From positions 3,782,001 to 3,846,000 of the forward strand of contig NZ_CP025781.1 in the NCBI RefSeq assembly GCF_004194535.1: 64,000 bases of DNA. Direction: 5' to 3'. The position numbers and the translations under genes were made by a program. This DNA comes from Iodobacter fluviatilis. Lineage in GTDB: Bacteria; Pseudomonadota; Gammaproteobacteria; Burkholderiales; Chitinibacteraceae. The notes beneath the pieces were generated by a model. It had not been told where the DNA came from. It saw nothing but the letters and a program-made list of their open reading frames with translations, and searched no databases. Shown here in pieces: positions 17,186 to 27,197 of the stretch (position 1 is its first letter; every line of letters begins with the position of its first letter).

Positions 17186-20100
17186 CTGAACTTGGCGTAT
17201 TGGATCTGCGATCCGAAGAAAGTGTTTATATTGCCCGCGATAAACTGCGCCGCGCTTTAGCCTGCCTTAATCTTAATCGAATGCGCAGTGATTTCCTTTT
17301 AACGGGGTTTTACTCCCTGTGCCAACTGGTGCGTCAATCAACCGTCACCCATTTCTTGTCGTTAAGCATGGAAAGCGAGTCGCTGTGCTTTATAGTGCAG
17401 TCAGAAAGGGGCTTGGTCACACATTCGCTTGCTGCGTTTTTTGATGTGCAGCAAAATATATCGGCTGGTAAGGTATTGTTGGTGTTTAAAATTGGTCATC
17501 AAGATCTTGATGCTATTTTGCAGGTTAAAAACATCATTAGTGAGCAAACGCGTGATGAGCTGATGTCAGTGTTGACGATAAGCAATGCCGAGTTGGCCTC
17601 GCATAAACAGGGGCTAGAGCAAGAAGTGGATCGCCGTTCAATGGCCTTGCAACAAAGTGAAATGCAATCAAAAGCGGTTATTGAGGGCGCGCCGATTGCG
17701 GTTATCTTATTAGATAAAGATTGCTGTGTGACGGATTGGAATCGTGCTGCCGAGTTAACTTTTGGGTTTTCTCCTTCAGAAGTCATCGGTTTAAAGTTAC
17801 AAAGTTTGATTCATATTGAAGGCGATGGTGATTTACCTTTGGTATTAGAACGTGGTTTGAGCGAAGCCACGTCACGCATTACCACTGCACGTTTTTGGGA
17901 ATTACTGGCCAGAAATCGCTCAGGCAGTTTATTGCCCATTGAAGTCGGCATGACGGTATTAAATATGGATGGGCAGTATAGTGGTACTTTATTTGCCCGC
18001 GACATTAGTCAGCGTAAAATAGTAGAGCAAGAATTACAATTAGCTAAATCTAAAGCAGAAGAAGCCGCATTGGTTAAATCAAATTTTTTGGCCAATATGA
18101 GTCACGAGATTCGTACGCCTATGAATGCGGTAATTGGTTTATCTCATTTGGCATTAAAAGCTGAAATGTCGGCTAAGCAGCGTGATTATCTATCTAAAAT
18201 CCACCATGCAGGAACATCACTACTGGGGATTATTAATGATATTTTGGATTTCTCTAAAATTGAAGCAGGCAAACTTAATATTGAGCTCGCGCCCTTTGAT
18301 TTGGAAACAGTATTAAATAATGTATGTACCGTAACCACGCAAAAAGTATTTGAAAAAGGTCTAGAGTTTGTGATTCATCACCCAGTGGATATTCCGCCTT
18401 TTTTATTGGGGGACTCGCTGAGGCTGAGCCAAATTATGATTAATTTGGTTAATAATGCAGTTAAATTTACTGAATCTGGTGAGGTAGAAATTACCATTCA
18501 ATGTATTGAAAAAAACCAAGAACACACGCAATTAGAATTTAGAGTCAGAGATACCGGTATTGGGATGACTCAAGAGCAATTGGGTAAATTGTTTATGCCG
18601 TTTACTCAAGCAGATAGCAGCACTACGCGCAAATTTGGTGGTACAGGTCTGGGCCTTTCAATTAGCAAAAGGCTGGTTGAGTTAATGGGCGGGCGGATTT
18701 GGGCTGAAAGCGAAAGTGGTGTAGGTAGCCAGTTTGTTTTTACGGCTTGGTTTGGTGTTGAGCATAAAGAAATTAGAAAACGTGCGATTCCCGCTGAAAT
18801 TAATAATATGCGTGTGTTGGTCGTCGATGATCATGAACACGCACGTTTAGCTATTATTGAAGTATTAAAACGTTTTTCTGTAAGAATTGAGCATGTGGGC
18901 TCTGGGCAGGGCGCTGTGGAGCTGTGTGTGGCGGCCAATCAAAGGGAGGATCCATTTGGTTTGGTTTTGCTTGATTGGCAAATGCCGATGATGGATGGCG
19001 CACAAGCGGCGCAAAAAATTCAAGAAGCGCTACATGAACGTGCTCCTAATTTAGTGATTGTGACGGCGTTTGATCGTGAAGAGATTTATATTCAGGCGCA
19101 AGCGCTGAATATCAGTGCCATTTTAACGAAGCCCGTCAATGCCTCGGCTTTGACGGATTGTTTGGTTTCTATTTATGCCCATGATGATGTGGCAGATACC
19201 CGCTCTGCGCCTAAAGATGAAGTCGAGTTAGGCTTAAATGGTATGCGTGTATTGCTCACTGAAGATAACCCGATTAACCAACAAATTGCCACGGAATTGC
19301 TCGCCACGGTGGGGGTGGATGTGGTGGTGGCGAATCACGGTAAAGAGGCTTTAGATAAACTGGGGCTACATGGTGCCCACTATTTTGATGCCATTTTGAT
19401 GGATATGCAGATGCCGGTTATGGATGGTTATGAAGCATCAAAACATATCCGTGCCGATGTGCGTTATAACCATATTCCACTCATTGCTATGACGGCCCAC
19501 GCCATGGTGGAAGAACGGGCGCGTTGTTTGGATTTAGGAATGAATGACCACGTTTCTAAGCCAATTGATCCTATGCAGTTTTTTGAATGCTTGAAACATT
19601 GGCGTGCCACCAAGCCTAATGGTGCTAACAGCATAGAGGCGCCCATTCCTGTGCTTGCAGACGTGGTGGTAGAAGAGCGTGCCGTGCCAACTGCGGCTTC
19701 TATTGCCCCCCTTGCCGCGCCGGCTTCAGAATCTAGGCCTGCGCCAATAGAGCGCAAAGAGCTAGATGTAAAAGTAGGCTTAGGCTATGTACTCAATAAT
19801 CCGTCCTTATATTTAAGGATGCTTAAGCAATTTTGTAGTAGTGAAACAGATTGCGTGAAAAGAATTCATCAGGCTTTAACGGCTAATGAGCTAGAGCCTG
19901 CATTGCGCTTTTCTCACACCTTAAAGGGCCTGAGTGCGACTCTAGGTGGAACCGCTGTTTCTGATATCGCTGGGCGAATTGAAAAAGTCATTTCCCATGG
20001 TGGTGGATTGGGCGAGGTAAAAGAAGATTTACTGATTTTAGATCAACACATCATTGTATTAATGGATGAGGTTAAAAACTATATCGATGGCGAAGATCCT

Positions 20101-20352
20101 TTTGCTAACGCGCCAGCGCCATCTTCAAAAGGAATGCCAAAGCAAGAGTTGCAGAATTTATTAAATTGGTTAGAGCGTTTGCTGCAAGATATGGATGCAG
20201 AAGCTTTAACGGTCATGGGGAAATACGGGGATTCAATGGCAGATGCATTTGATCCATCTGAATTTGCTGCATTTAGAATTGCTTTAGAGAAGTTTAATTT
20301 TAGTGATGCTTTGCCTATTCTTCAAAAAATGCAAAAAAGTTTAGCGGTATGA
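17182..20352 (+). CDS. Hybrid sensor histidine kinase, probable stressosome output
   Basis: A 1056-residue soluble protein starting at ATG 17182 (overlap with rsbX). The order is: an N-terminal ~130-residue region with a degenerate RsbT/GHKL look ([17 protein letters not shown]), a short coiled coil, a PAS domain (about 155-280), HisKA with His308 ([13 protein letters not shown]), HATPase ([19 protein letters not shown]), receiver 1 with Asp598 ([11 protein letters not shown]), receiver 2 with Asp741 ([11 protein letters not shown]), a Pro/Ala linker, and HPt with His912 ([13 protein letters not shown]). No membrane segment is seen, so input must be cytoplasmic, most simply RsbT. The phosphorelay's final DNA-binding partner is not in the window. 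Confidence 0.88.
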   Translation: MTELGVLDLRSEESVYIARDKLRRALACLNLNRMRSDFLLTGFYSLCQLVRQSTVTHFLSLSMESESLCFIVQSERGLVTHSLAAFFDVQQNISAGKVLLVFKIGHQDLDAILQVKNIISEQTRDELMSVLTISNAELASHKQGLEQEVDRRSMALQQSEMQSKAVIEGAPIAVILLDKDCCVTDWNRAAELTFGFSPSEVIGLKLQSLIHIEGDGDLPLVLERGLSEATSRITTARFWELLARNRSGSLLPIEVGMTVLNMDGQYSGTLFARDISQRKIVEQELQLAKSKAEEAALVKSNFLANMSHEIRTPMNAVIGLSHLALKAEMSAKQRDYLSKIHHAGTSLLGIINDILDFSKIEAGKLNIELAPFDLETVLNNVCTVTTQKVFEKGLEFVIHHPVDIPPFLLGDSLRLSQIMINLVNNAVKFTESGEVEITIQCIEKNQEHTQLEFRVRDTGIGMTQEQLGKLFMPFTQADSSTTRKFGGTGLGLSISKRLVELMGGRIWAESESGVGSQFVFTAWFGVEHKEIRKRAIPAEINNMRVLVVDDHEHARLAIIEVLKRFSVRIEHVGSGQGAVELCVAANQREDPFGLVLLDWQMPMMDGAQAAQKIQEALHERAPNLVIVTAFDREEIYIQAQALNISAILTKPVNASALTDCLVSIYAHDDVADTRSAPKDEVELGLNGMRVLLTEDNPINQQIATELLATVGVDVVVANHGKEALDKLGLHGAHYFDAILMDMQMPVMDGYEASKHIRADVRYNHIPLIAMTAHAMVEERARCLDLGMNDHVSKPIDPMQFFECLKHWRATKPNGANSIEAPIPVLADVVVEERAVPTAASIAPLAAPASESRPAPIERKELDVKVGLGYVLNNPSLYLRMLKQFCSSETDCVKRIHQALTANELEPALRFSHTLKGLSATLGGTAVSDIAGRIEKVISHGGGLGEVKEDLLILDQHIIVLMDEVKNYIDGEDPFANAPAPSSKGMPKQELQNLLNWLERLLQDMDAEALTVMGKYGDSMADAFDPSEFAAFRIALEKFNFSDALPILQKMQKSLAV

Positions 20353-20455
20353 TGAGTCTGCATCGGTGCTATTTATTATTTAATAATACTTATAGGGTTG
20401 TTTGACATACTTGCGCGCCACAAATATCTAAAATCCGCTAAAGATCTTTTCTCCC

Positions 20456-20767
20456 TTATATCGTTGTGCCTCCTTTTTTAGTGACTTTTCCTTCTAGTGC
20501 ACGTTGACGGCGGATTTCCTTAGGATCGGCTAATAATGCGCGGTAAATTTCAACTCTATCTTGCGCTCTTAATACAGTATCAAGCTTGCAAGCTTTAGAA
20601 AAAATACCAATTTTGTTCACGCCAAGGTCGATTTCATGGAAGAAATCTAAAATCCCTGAAGCACGAATAGCTGCTTCGGCATTGCTACCTGCAGGTACTT
20701 GCACTGTCATTAGTTTTTGCACGGCGGGGGTGGCGTAGACCACTTCAACTTTGATTAACGCACTCAT
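20456..20767 (-). CDS. rnfH: RnfH family protein (UPF0125)
   Basis: A 103-residue beta-grasp protein with the family features IKVEVVYATPAVQ, VPAGSNAEAAIRASGIL, VNKIGIFSKACKLDTVL and the basic IYRALLADPKEIRRQRA. It overlaps ratA by 4 bp (ATGA), the ratA-rnfH (yfjG-yfjF) pairing common in beta- and gammaproteobacteria. Its role is not established. It was once called antitoxin RatB, but a toxin-antitoxin function is not supported by the pairing alone. Confidence 0.88.
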   Translation of the reverse strand: MSALIKVEVVYATPAVQKLMTVQVPAGSNAEAAIRASGILDFFHEIDLGVNKIGIFSKACKLDTVLRAQDRVEIYRALLADPKEIRRQRALEGKVTKKGGTTI

Positions 20768-21189
20768 GCTTGCTTATCTGCCTGTTTGATAAATGCATCA
20801 ACAAAGGTGCTGGTAATTTTATTAAAAACTGGGCCAATAATCATTTCTAAGCTGCGGCTAGAGAATTCATAATCCAGCTCGAATTCCACCTTGCAAGCGT
20901 CTTCCATTAGTGGGGTAAAGCGCCATACACCGTGCAGGGCTTTAAATGGCCCATCCACAAATTGCATATCAATATGATGCTTGGATTTAACGTCGCGGGT
21001 GCGGAAAAACGAGGTTACCTTTAAAAACTCAATTTTTACCGTGACATCTAAAATACTATCGCTGCGCTCATGCACTACAACGCCGCCGCACCAAGGTAAA
21101 AATTTTGGGTAATCCTCTACGCGATCAACCAAGTCAAACATGCGATCAGCGGAGTGGGTGACTAAAACTGTTTTATGAATAGACGGCAT
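20764..21189 (-). CDS. ratA: RatA/COQ10-like START-domain protein
   Basis: A 141-residue START/SRPBCC protein (MPSIHKTVLVTHSADRMFDL, EDYPKFLPWCGG, FTPLMEDACKVEFELDYEF, FNKITSTFVDAFIKQA). The family includes E. coli RatA, reported to interfere with ribosome subunit joining, and mitochondrial Coq10, which binds ubiquinone. A quinone-chaperone role is equally possible. It is the first gene of the ratA-rnfH pair, divergent from dnaB. Confidence 0.88.
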   Translation of the reverse strand: MPSIHKTVLVTHSADRMFDLVDRVEDYPKFLPWCGGVVVHERSDSILDVTVKIEFLKVTSFFRTRDVKSKHHIDMQFVDGPFKALHGVWRFTPLMEDACKVEFELDYEFSSRSLEMIIGPVFNKITSTFVDAFIKQADKQA

Positions 21190-21289
21190 AACATTTTCTG
21201 CGCTTTACGAGGTGGCGTGTCATTTCGCCATTGAGAGTGCGAATAGCGTAAAATGCCGAGCTTCCAGCACGCCACATTAGATAGATAAA

Positions 21290-22705
21290 ATGACTGAGCA
21301 TCGTAACCTTGACCACGCCATGACGCAACTTGAAAACATCCGCATGCCGCCGCATTCGGTTGAGGCTGAGCAATCCGTATTGGGTGGTTTGATGCTGGAT
21401 AACAGCTCTTTCGATAAAATTGCCGATACCCTGTTTGAGGCGGATTTTTACCGCGATGATCACCGGCGCATCTTTGCCGTGATCGCTAAGCTGGTTGAAC
21501 TGGGCCGCCCGGCCGATGTGATTACCGTGGCCGAAGCGCTGGATACCCACGAGGAATTATCCTACGTAGGCGGTTTGGCTTATTTGGGCTCCTTGGTACA
21601 AAACACCCCATCTGCAGCCAATATCCGTCGTTATGGCGAGATTGTCCGCGAAAAATCGGTGATGCGTCAGCTTGCATCTGTGGCTACCGATATCGCTGAT
21701 GCGGCTTATAGCCCTAGCGGGCGTGAAGCGTCGGAGCTTTTAGATCAAGCTGAATCAGCCGTGTTTCAGATTGCCGAGCAGTCTTCACGCGGGCAAAAGG
21801 GTTTTATCGGCATGCCGCCGATTTTAAAAGAAATTGTTGAGCGGATTGATCATCTGTTTCAGCAGGATAATCCATCCGAAGTCACCGGCGTGGCAACAGG
21901 ATTTTTAGATCTTGATCGCATGACTTCTGGCATGCAGGCGGGTGATTTAATTATTGTGGCGGGCCGCCCTTCCATGGGTAAAACGGCGTTTTCAGTGAAT
22001 ATTGCCGAGCACGTGGGGATTGAACTTAAGCTGCCAGTGGCGATTTTTTCTATGGAAATGGGCGCAACCCAGCTGGGGATGCGTATGGTTGGCTCGATCG
22101 GGCGGATTGATCTGCACAAGCTTAAAACCGGCCGTTTTGAAGATGAGGATTGGGTGCGCCTCACCCACGCCGTGGGCCGCATGAATGAAGCGCCGATTTT
22201 TATTGAAGAAACCGGCTCACTAACTGCCTTGGATATCCGCACCAAGGCGCGACGTTTAGCGCGGCAATGTGGTGGCCAGCTTGGGCTAATTGTGATCGAT
22301 TATTTGCAACTGATGGCTGGGCGGGCAGGGGCAAAGGATCAAAACCGCGCGACTGAGCTGGGCGAAATTTCCCGTGGTTTGAAATCATTGGCTAAAGAGC
22401 TGAAAGTGCCGATTATTGCACTCTCACAGCTTTCCCGCTCGGTAGAACAGCGCACCGATAAGCGCCCAATGATGTCAGATTTGCGTGAATCCGGTGCGAT
22501 TGAGCAGGATGCTGATTTGATCTTGTTTATGTACCGCGATGAATATTACAACCCAGATACCCAATTTAAAGGCCTTGCCGAATGTATTATCGGTAAGCAC
22601 CGTAATGGCCCTGTGGGCAAGATTCCACTGGTATTTGTTGGCCAGCATTCGCGCTTTGAAAACGCGCTGGTCCGTCCAGATGGCTGGTCGAGTGATCTTG
22701 AGTAA
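21290..22705 (+). CDS. dnaB: Replicative DNA helicase DnaB
   Basis: A 471-residue hexameric helicase that unwinds DNA at the replication fork. The N-terminal primase-interaction domain starts MPPHSVEAEQSVLGGLMLD. The RecA-like domain has Walker A AGRPSMGKTAFSVN, Walker B IVIDYLQLM, IALSQLSRSVEQR with the DnaB switch region, and SGAIEQDADLILFMYRDE. Full length, no intein. A perfect 9-bp hairpin follows the stop. Confidence 0.97.
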   Translation: MTEHRNLDHAMTQLENIRMPPHSVEAEQSVLGGLMLDNSSFDKIADTLFEADFYRDDHRRIFAVIAKLVELGRPADVITVAEALDTHEELSYVGGLAYLGSLVQNTPSAANIRRYGEIVREKSVMRQLASVATDIADAAYSPSGREASELLDQAESAVFQIAEQSSRGQKGFIGMPPILKEIVERIDHLFQQDNPSEVTGVATGFLDLDRMTSGMQAGDLIIVAGRPSMGKTAFSVNIAEHVGIELKLPVAIFSMEMGATQLGMRMVGSIGRIDLHKLKTGRFEDEDWVRLTHAVGRMNEAPIFIEETGSLTALDIRTKARRLARQCGGQLGLIVIDYLQLMAGRAGAKDQNRATELGEISRGLKSLAKELKVPIIALSQLSRSVEQRTDKRPMMSDLRESGAIEQDADLILFMYRDEYYNPDTQFKGLAECIIGKHRNGPVGKIPLVFVGQHSRFENALVRPDGWSSDLE

Positions 22706-22715
22706 AAGGTGAGCA

Positions 22716-22737
22716 GGGCTGGCAGAGATGCCAGCCC
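22716..22737 (+). terminator. Hairpin after dnaB
   Basis: A perfect 9-bp stem (GGGCTGGCA with TGCCAGCCC) around GAGA, 11 bp after the dnaB stop. It lacks a real T run (TTGTGG follows), so it may be a weak terminator or an mRNA 3' stabiliser. Confidence 0.5.
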
Positions 22738-23093
22738 TTGTGGCACTAAAGCCAAAAAGACCTTTTTAGTGCCTTCGGCATGTTGATTTAGGTGCGGGCG
22801 TCCGGCTGGACCTTCCTTTCTTGCGTCGCCAAGAAACGAAGCCAAAGAAGGCGACCTCTAAAACACGAAAGCCCCTCGCTGCGGACAATCGGGGTGGCGT
22901 CAATTCAACTCGCTACGCTCAAACACGAATTAACGACGGCTCCACCGCGCTTGTTCCTCGCTCGGCGTGTTTTCAGGGGAGGGTAAAAGCCCCGTGTGCA
23001 GAGCGTAGTTGTTGTGTTTTTTCGTTGTTTGCGGATGAAAAAACAAAGTGGCTAGCACATATGGGGTTGCAGTCGCCCTACGCTGCTATACAA
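22738..23093. other. Intergenic region with repeat-like GC-rich sequence
   Basis: About 355 bp between dnaB and hmp. No gene with a ribosome site or known family is seen. The stretch around 22795-22990 has open frames in several phases and motifs such as CTTGCGTCGCCAAGAAACG, reminiscent of dispersed intergenic repeats in betaproteobacterial genomes. A genome-wide copy count would decide. Confidence 0.35.
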
Positions 23094-24293
23094 CTATGCT
23101 GCCACGCCCCCGGTTCCAAATGCCTCAGCATGAATCCGCTCCGCACTCACCCCCATGGTTTGCAATGATTTGATCTGGGCTTGCATAAACGCTAGCGGCC
23201 CACAGATGTAGTAATCGGCGTCCGGTAAAATCGCTGAGTCGGCAATTTTAACCAAATCTACATAGCCAAGATGGTCGTGGCTTAGATCTGGGCAGGCCTC
23301 ACCATAAAAAAACACTTTTTCTAGGTTAGATTGTTGAGTTGCCAGTTGATTTACTGCGTTTTTAAAAGCATGCACTTCGGCATTACGGCAGCCGTGGACA
23401 AAGCGCACGGCTCGATCGCTGCTAGTTTTAACGATATGTTTTAGCATGGATAGCATTGGGGTAATGCCCACACCACCGCTAATCAAGACTACGGGGGTTT
23501 TGCGGTCTTGATGCAGTACAAAATCACCCGCTGGCGGTGCTAAATCAATCACATCGCCAACATTCACCGTGTTGTGCAGTAGATTAGATACTTGGCCAAT
23601 GATATTGCCGATTTGCTCACGTTTTACTGAAATTCGCAGGTAATCGTTGCCTGGCGCATCAGACAAACTATATTGGCGCGGCTGCATTAGATTCCATTCT
23701 GGCACAAACATTCTGACCGAAATATATTGCCCCGGCGCGTAGTCCGGCACGCTGCCGCCATCGGCTGGGCGTAAATAAAATGAAGTGATCTCGCTGCTTT
23801 CTACTTCTTTTTTTGCCACCACAAAGCCTCGCCAGCCGGTCCAGCCGCCTTGTTTAAACGCCGCTGCGGCGTATAGCTGCGCTTCTTCGGCGATGAGGAC
23901 GTCCGCTAGCTGGCCGTAGGCGGCCGCCCAAGCGGTAATTAATTCATCGCTTGCGGCTTCACCTAGTACTTCACGAATAGAGGCAAGTAAGTGGTGGCCC
24001 ACAATAGGGTAGTGCTCTGGGCGAATCCCAAGACTGATGTGTTTATTGGCAATGTGGGTGAGTACCGGTGCCAGCACGCTTGGATTATCAATATGCTCGG
24101 CGTAGGCCGCTACTGCCATCGCTAACGCTTGCTGCTGTGCCCCGGATTGCTGATGACCTTCGTTAAAAATTTGTTTTAGTTCGGGGTTGTACTGAAACAT
24201 CCGTGCATAAAAATGAGTGGTTAAGGCAACGCCGTGTTGTTTGAGAATGGGCGCTGTGGCGTGAACTAAATCGCGGCTCTTGACGTTAAGCAT
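23094..24293 (-). CDS. hmp: Flavohaemoprotein (nitric oxide dioxygenase)
   Basis: A 399-residue Hmp protein that oxidises NO to nitrate using O2 and NAD(P)H in the cytoplasm. The globin domain (about 1-140) has the distal region LTTHFYARMFQYNPELKQIF and the proximal His in NKHISLGIRPEHYPIVGHHL. The FAD domain has RQYSLSDAPG. The NAD domain has VVLISGGVGITPMLSML and ADYYICGPLAFMQAQ. Full length. A possible NsrR-like site lies just upstream of its start. Confidence 0.95.
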   Translation of the reverse strand: MLNVKSRDLVHATAPILKQHGVALTTHFYARMFQYNPELKQIFNEGHQQSGAQQQALAMAVAAYAEHIDNPSVLAPVLTHIANKHISLGIRPEHYPIVGHHLLASIREVLGEAASDELITAWAAAYGQLADVLIAEEAQLYAAAAFKQGGWTGWRGFVVAKKEVESSEITSFYLRPADGGSVPDYAPGQYISVRMFVPEWNLMQPRQYSLSDAPGNDYLRISVKREQIGNIIGQVSNLLHNTVNVGDVIDLAPPAGDFVLHQDRKTPVVLISGGVGITPMLSMLKHIVKTSSDRAVRFVHGCRNAEVHAFKNAVNQLATQQSNLEKVFFYGEACPDLSHDHLGYVDLVKIADSAILPDADYYICGPLAFMQAQIKSLQTMGVSAERIHAEAFGTGGVAA

Positions 24294-24315
24294 TGGTGTA
24301 TCTCTCGATCTATTT

Positions 24316-24340
24316 TTAAATGTGCATTTAATATACCAGT
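24316..24340 (-). promoter_or_regulatory. Possible NsrR-type operator upstream of hmp
   Basis: The sequence around TGCATTTAATATACC, 20-45 bp before the hmp start, resembles the NsrR half-site TGYATTT plus an imperfect second half. NsrR commonly represses hmp and is relieved by NO. The second half-site matches only about 5 of 7 bases, so this is tentative. Confidence 0.3.
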
Positions 24341-24466
24341 TTTTGGCGAGATTTGTATAGGGAGGAATCCACTTGCAAAAAATCGTGTGGGTTTGCTATG
24401 TGTTCATGTTGATTGAAATTTGACCCAGAGCTGGGCGTTGCTTTTTGATTGAGCAATGGTAGGTAA

Positions 24467-24861
24467 CCCCGTCAGCCGCTGATGTCGGGCCATGATTTCA
24501 TCATTAGCCACCACCACGACTTGCGTGGGATACAAGTGCACACTCACACGCATTCACAAAGTACCAAGTAACGATTAAGTGAGACGGTGATTAAACAGGT
24601 ACTGGAAACCCGAGCCAGATGCTCAACGTAACCATCAAACTGGGTTGGCATTAGCATCATTTCTAAACACTCTTGCTCCAACATCTCGGCAATGCTCAGG
24701 CTTTTGAATTCGGGATGCCTGAGCGCCCCCCATAAGGCGCGAAAACGCTCGGCCAGCCACGCATTCAACGCGTCAAAGCTGCTGAACTTGATACTTTGCG
24801 CCTCCAAGCAGATTAGCCGCCGACTATCTTGGATATTCTTTTCAACCACGCCTTTTTCCAA
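24467..24861 (-). pseudogene. IS21-family transposase IstA fragment
   Basis: The minus strand reads a C-terminal IstA segment: EKGVVEKNIQDSRRLICLEA, FSSFDALNAWLAERF, LEMMLMPTQFDGYVEHLARV, SSTCLITVSLNRYLVL. A frame change follows near 24545, then LYPTQVVVVANDEIMARHQ and RLTG. The catalytic DDE part and istB are missing. This is debris at the downstream edge of the biosynthetic island. Confidence 0.8.
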
Positions 24862-24909
24862 GACAGAGGCGACTATTTTGTTGGATCCACTATAACTCTT
24901 CTTTATTCC

Positions 24910-25530
24910 TCAGCGGATCAACATTGATGCCGCAGCCGCAATCATGATTGTTGCAGCTCCGCGAAACAAAATTTGTTGGGCGTGTTGACTTGATAATAGA
25001 TGCCGTATGCGCACAGCTGCAAAAATGAATAATGCACCGACCCCCAGTAGAACTAAAATGGTAAGAGGCATCAGTATCAAAGCCCAAGTCTGTAATGAGA
25101 CTGCTTCCAAATCAATAACCAGAGGTAAAATCGCTAGATAGAAAGCGATGGTTTTTGGGTTCCCTAGAGTAATGGTTAACCCAGATAGTGCTGCTGACAG
25201 CAGCTCTTTTTTATTCGTTGCCTTACCTACTTCTATCGCCTGATGGTTGGCAAACCAGAACTGCCAAGCTAAATAGCAAAGATACAGTGCCGCTCCCCAA
25301 CGCACTAGTTGGAACAAGGCGTTGAAATGTTCTGCGATCATAGCTAGACCAAAGACTGCAAATGACAGGTAGGTCAAATCACCAAGGATCAATCCCAAAA
25401 GCACACAAAATCCCGAGAATATACCACCGCTGACGCTCCGAGCGACCAAGGCCGCCATGCCGGGGCCGGGAATGGCCGCTGCAATACCTAGAGCTAATGA
25501 ATAAGTAAGTATTTGTGATAAATCGAGCAT
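24910..25530 (-). CDS. LysE/RhtB-family amino acid exporter
   Basis: A 206-residue inner-membrane exporter with about six membrane segments and the LysE signature near the N terminus (AAAIPGPGMAALVARSVSGG), followed by LGLILGDLTYLSFAVFGLA. The family exports amino acids and derivatives. It is the last gene of the minus-strand operon with the prephenate decarboxylase, so its natural cargo is probably the amino acid made there. The 71-bp gap to the preceding gene is wider than most in the operon. Confidence 0.85.
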   Translation of the reverse strand: MLDLSQILTYSLALGIAAAIPGPGMAALVARSVSGGIFSGFCVLLGLILGDLTYLSFAVFGLAMIAEHFNALFQLVRWGAALYLCYLAWQFWFANHQAIEVGKATNKKELLSAALSGLTITLGNPKTIAFYLAILPLVIDLEAVSLQTWALILMPLTILVLLGVGALFIFAAVRIRHLLSSQHAQQILFRGAATIMIAAAASMLIR

Positions 25531-25601
25531 GCAGTGATCCTTTGGTAATGAATTTTATTGCACAAAAATTGACGCTTACGAACGTAAGTACTTAAATGAA
25601 T

Positions 25602-26554
25602 TCAACTGGATGCTGCAACCCAACGCCTGATTACTTCACGAGAAAAAACCAAATCTTGTACCGCCAGTCCAACCGATTTAAAGATCGATACTCCCGGTTG
25701 ATGAGTTGGCATGCTATCGACGGAGAGAGTACCTATCTCTGTTCCAACTCCTTGGCTGGGCAGTAGGCCTTTTTGAACGGCTTTGATGACGCATTCCGAG
25801 GCAGCAAGCACTGATTGGTTGCAATCTGTGAATAAAGCAGAATTCTGATATATATCTTCATGCAGTTCTTGAAACCCGAGTGCTGAAGAGCCAATAGCAT
25901 TTATATGGCAGTGCCTCGGTAAATCGGTGCTTTTGAGGATGGGGGAGCGAGCTGCCGTGGTGGTACAGATGATATCGCAGTCGTTCACTGCTTCGGCAAC
26001 GGAGGAATGAATCGAGACTGACAAATTACAGTCGCGTTTACACCAGATGGCGAATGACTGGCGAGCCTCTTCGCTACGACCCCATATTGAGACATGCTTG
26101 ATTGGCCTCACTTTTTTCATGGCTAGTAGATGAGCTTTGGCTTGTAAACCCGTACCGAGAATGGACACACGACTAGCACTAGGGGCGGCGAGCATACGGG
26201 TCGCATGTGCTGAAGCCGCAGCCGTGCGAATTTCGGTGATTGCTCCTGCATCTACTGCAACTATGGGGGGGCATCAGCCTCACCATAGATTAATATACTC
26301 CCCATGTGAGATGGAATACTGGTCCCAGCCCCCAATCGAACCAGCACAGATTTTAAGCCAAAACCCTGATAGATGCCTGATTTGATGTAGGCTGGCATGA
26401 TTCCCATTAATTCATTCTCTCCGCCTTTGATTATCGTGCGTAATGGTTGATCAACCTGGCCTGAAGAGTGCAACTTGAATGCTTCTTCGCTTAGCAGTAG
26501 GCTAAGTTCGAAATTCAGTAGCTTTTTAACAGAGTCACTGTCTAAATGAAGCAT
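25602..26554 (-). pseudogene. Ornithine cyclodeaminase/mu-crystallin family protein, frameshifted at a C7 tract
   Basis: The N-terminal part (from ATG 26554) reads MLHLDSDSVKKLLNFELSLL and MPAYIKSGIYQGFGLKSV, ending in YGEADAPP and a stop. Adding one C to the C7 run at about 26265-26271 restores the frame: IVAVDAGAITEIRTAAASAH, then the NAD site VSILGTGLQAKAHLLAM and CDIICTTTAARSPIL, to the stop at 25602. Together they give a full-length member of about 318 residues, an NAD(P)-dependent dehydrogenase/cyclodeaminase fold used for imino or amino acids. The break at a homopolymer may be a phase-variable tract, a sequencing error or a real mutation. Confidence 0.8.
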
Positions 26555-26557
26555 GAC

Positions 26558-27127
26558 TTAAACCTCAGTCATCTGTTTAAACTCTTGAAACGTAGTCAAA
26601 TTGAAACGCTCGTCGAGCTCGGTCTTGGCAATACTGTTTAAGAGGATTGACATGTTTTTCTGTGAAACACCGAGAATCACATCCAGCATACTTTGCTTGT
26701 TGAAGCCTGCTTGCAAAATCGCATCAATGGCCGCTTTGTTCAGTTGTCCACGGCAATGAATGACTTCTAGGGTAAAGCGATGCAAAGCTAAAAGGCGCGC
26801 ATTAAGTTTGGTTGGATCATGGATAATGGCATCGACTACGCAATTTTTTACACCATTCGTTAGTGCAATGAAAGAATGAGCTTGGATCGTGTAGGTGCAG
26901 TTATTTTCTACTCCAGAGGCTATCCATACCACCGCTTTTTCTTCTTCGTTCAATGAGCTGTCGATAAACAGATCATGTGCTCGCTGATAAGCACCCAGCA
27001 ACGAAGGTGACTCCGACATGTAGGCACTCTGATTGGGGATCCAGCCAAAATTGTCAATGGAACTCTGAAGGAGTGCTTTACTTGTCTCAGGGGTAGAATC
27101 TAAAGTGTGAAGCGTCAAAACAGACAT
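26558..27127 (-). CDS. Carboxymuconolactone decarboxylase (AhpD-like) family protein
   Basis: A 189-residue CMD/AhpD-fold protein. The core helix motif reads ENNCTYTIQAHSFIA, where relatives with peroxidase activity have CxxC; the second Cys is Thr here. The protein therefore cannot act as a classical AhpD-type dithiol enzyme. It may be a structural relative with another role in the pathway. It lies 3 bp before the cyclodeaminase-like gene and 70 bp after the prephenate decarboxylase. Confidence 0.75.
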   Translation of the reverse strand: MSVLTLHTLDSTPETSKALLQSSIDNFGWIPNQSAYMSESPSLLGAYQRAHDLFIDSSLNEEEKAVVWIASGVENNCTYTIQAHSFIALTNGVKNCVVDAIIHDPTKLNARLLALHRFTLEVIHCRGQLNKAAIDAILQAGFNKQSMLDVILGVSQKNMSILLNSIAKTELDERFNLTTFQEFKQMTEV

Positions 27128-27197
27128 AAAAACCTCAATAATTTAAAAAATTCGGTCATTGCCCAATCTCAGGCTTATCCTTAGTGGCGTTTTGAAA

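Noticed and set aside
22821..23168. A 115-codon plus-strand frame between dnaB and hmp
   Set aside because: It runs into the hmp gene on the other strand and has no ribosome site or family; likely part of a dispersed repeat.
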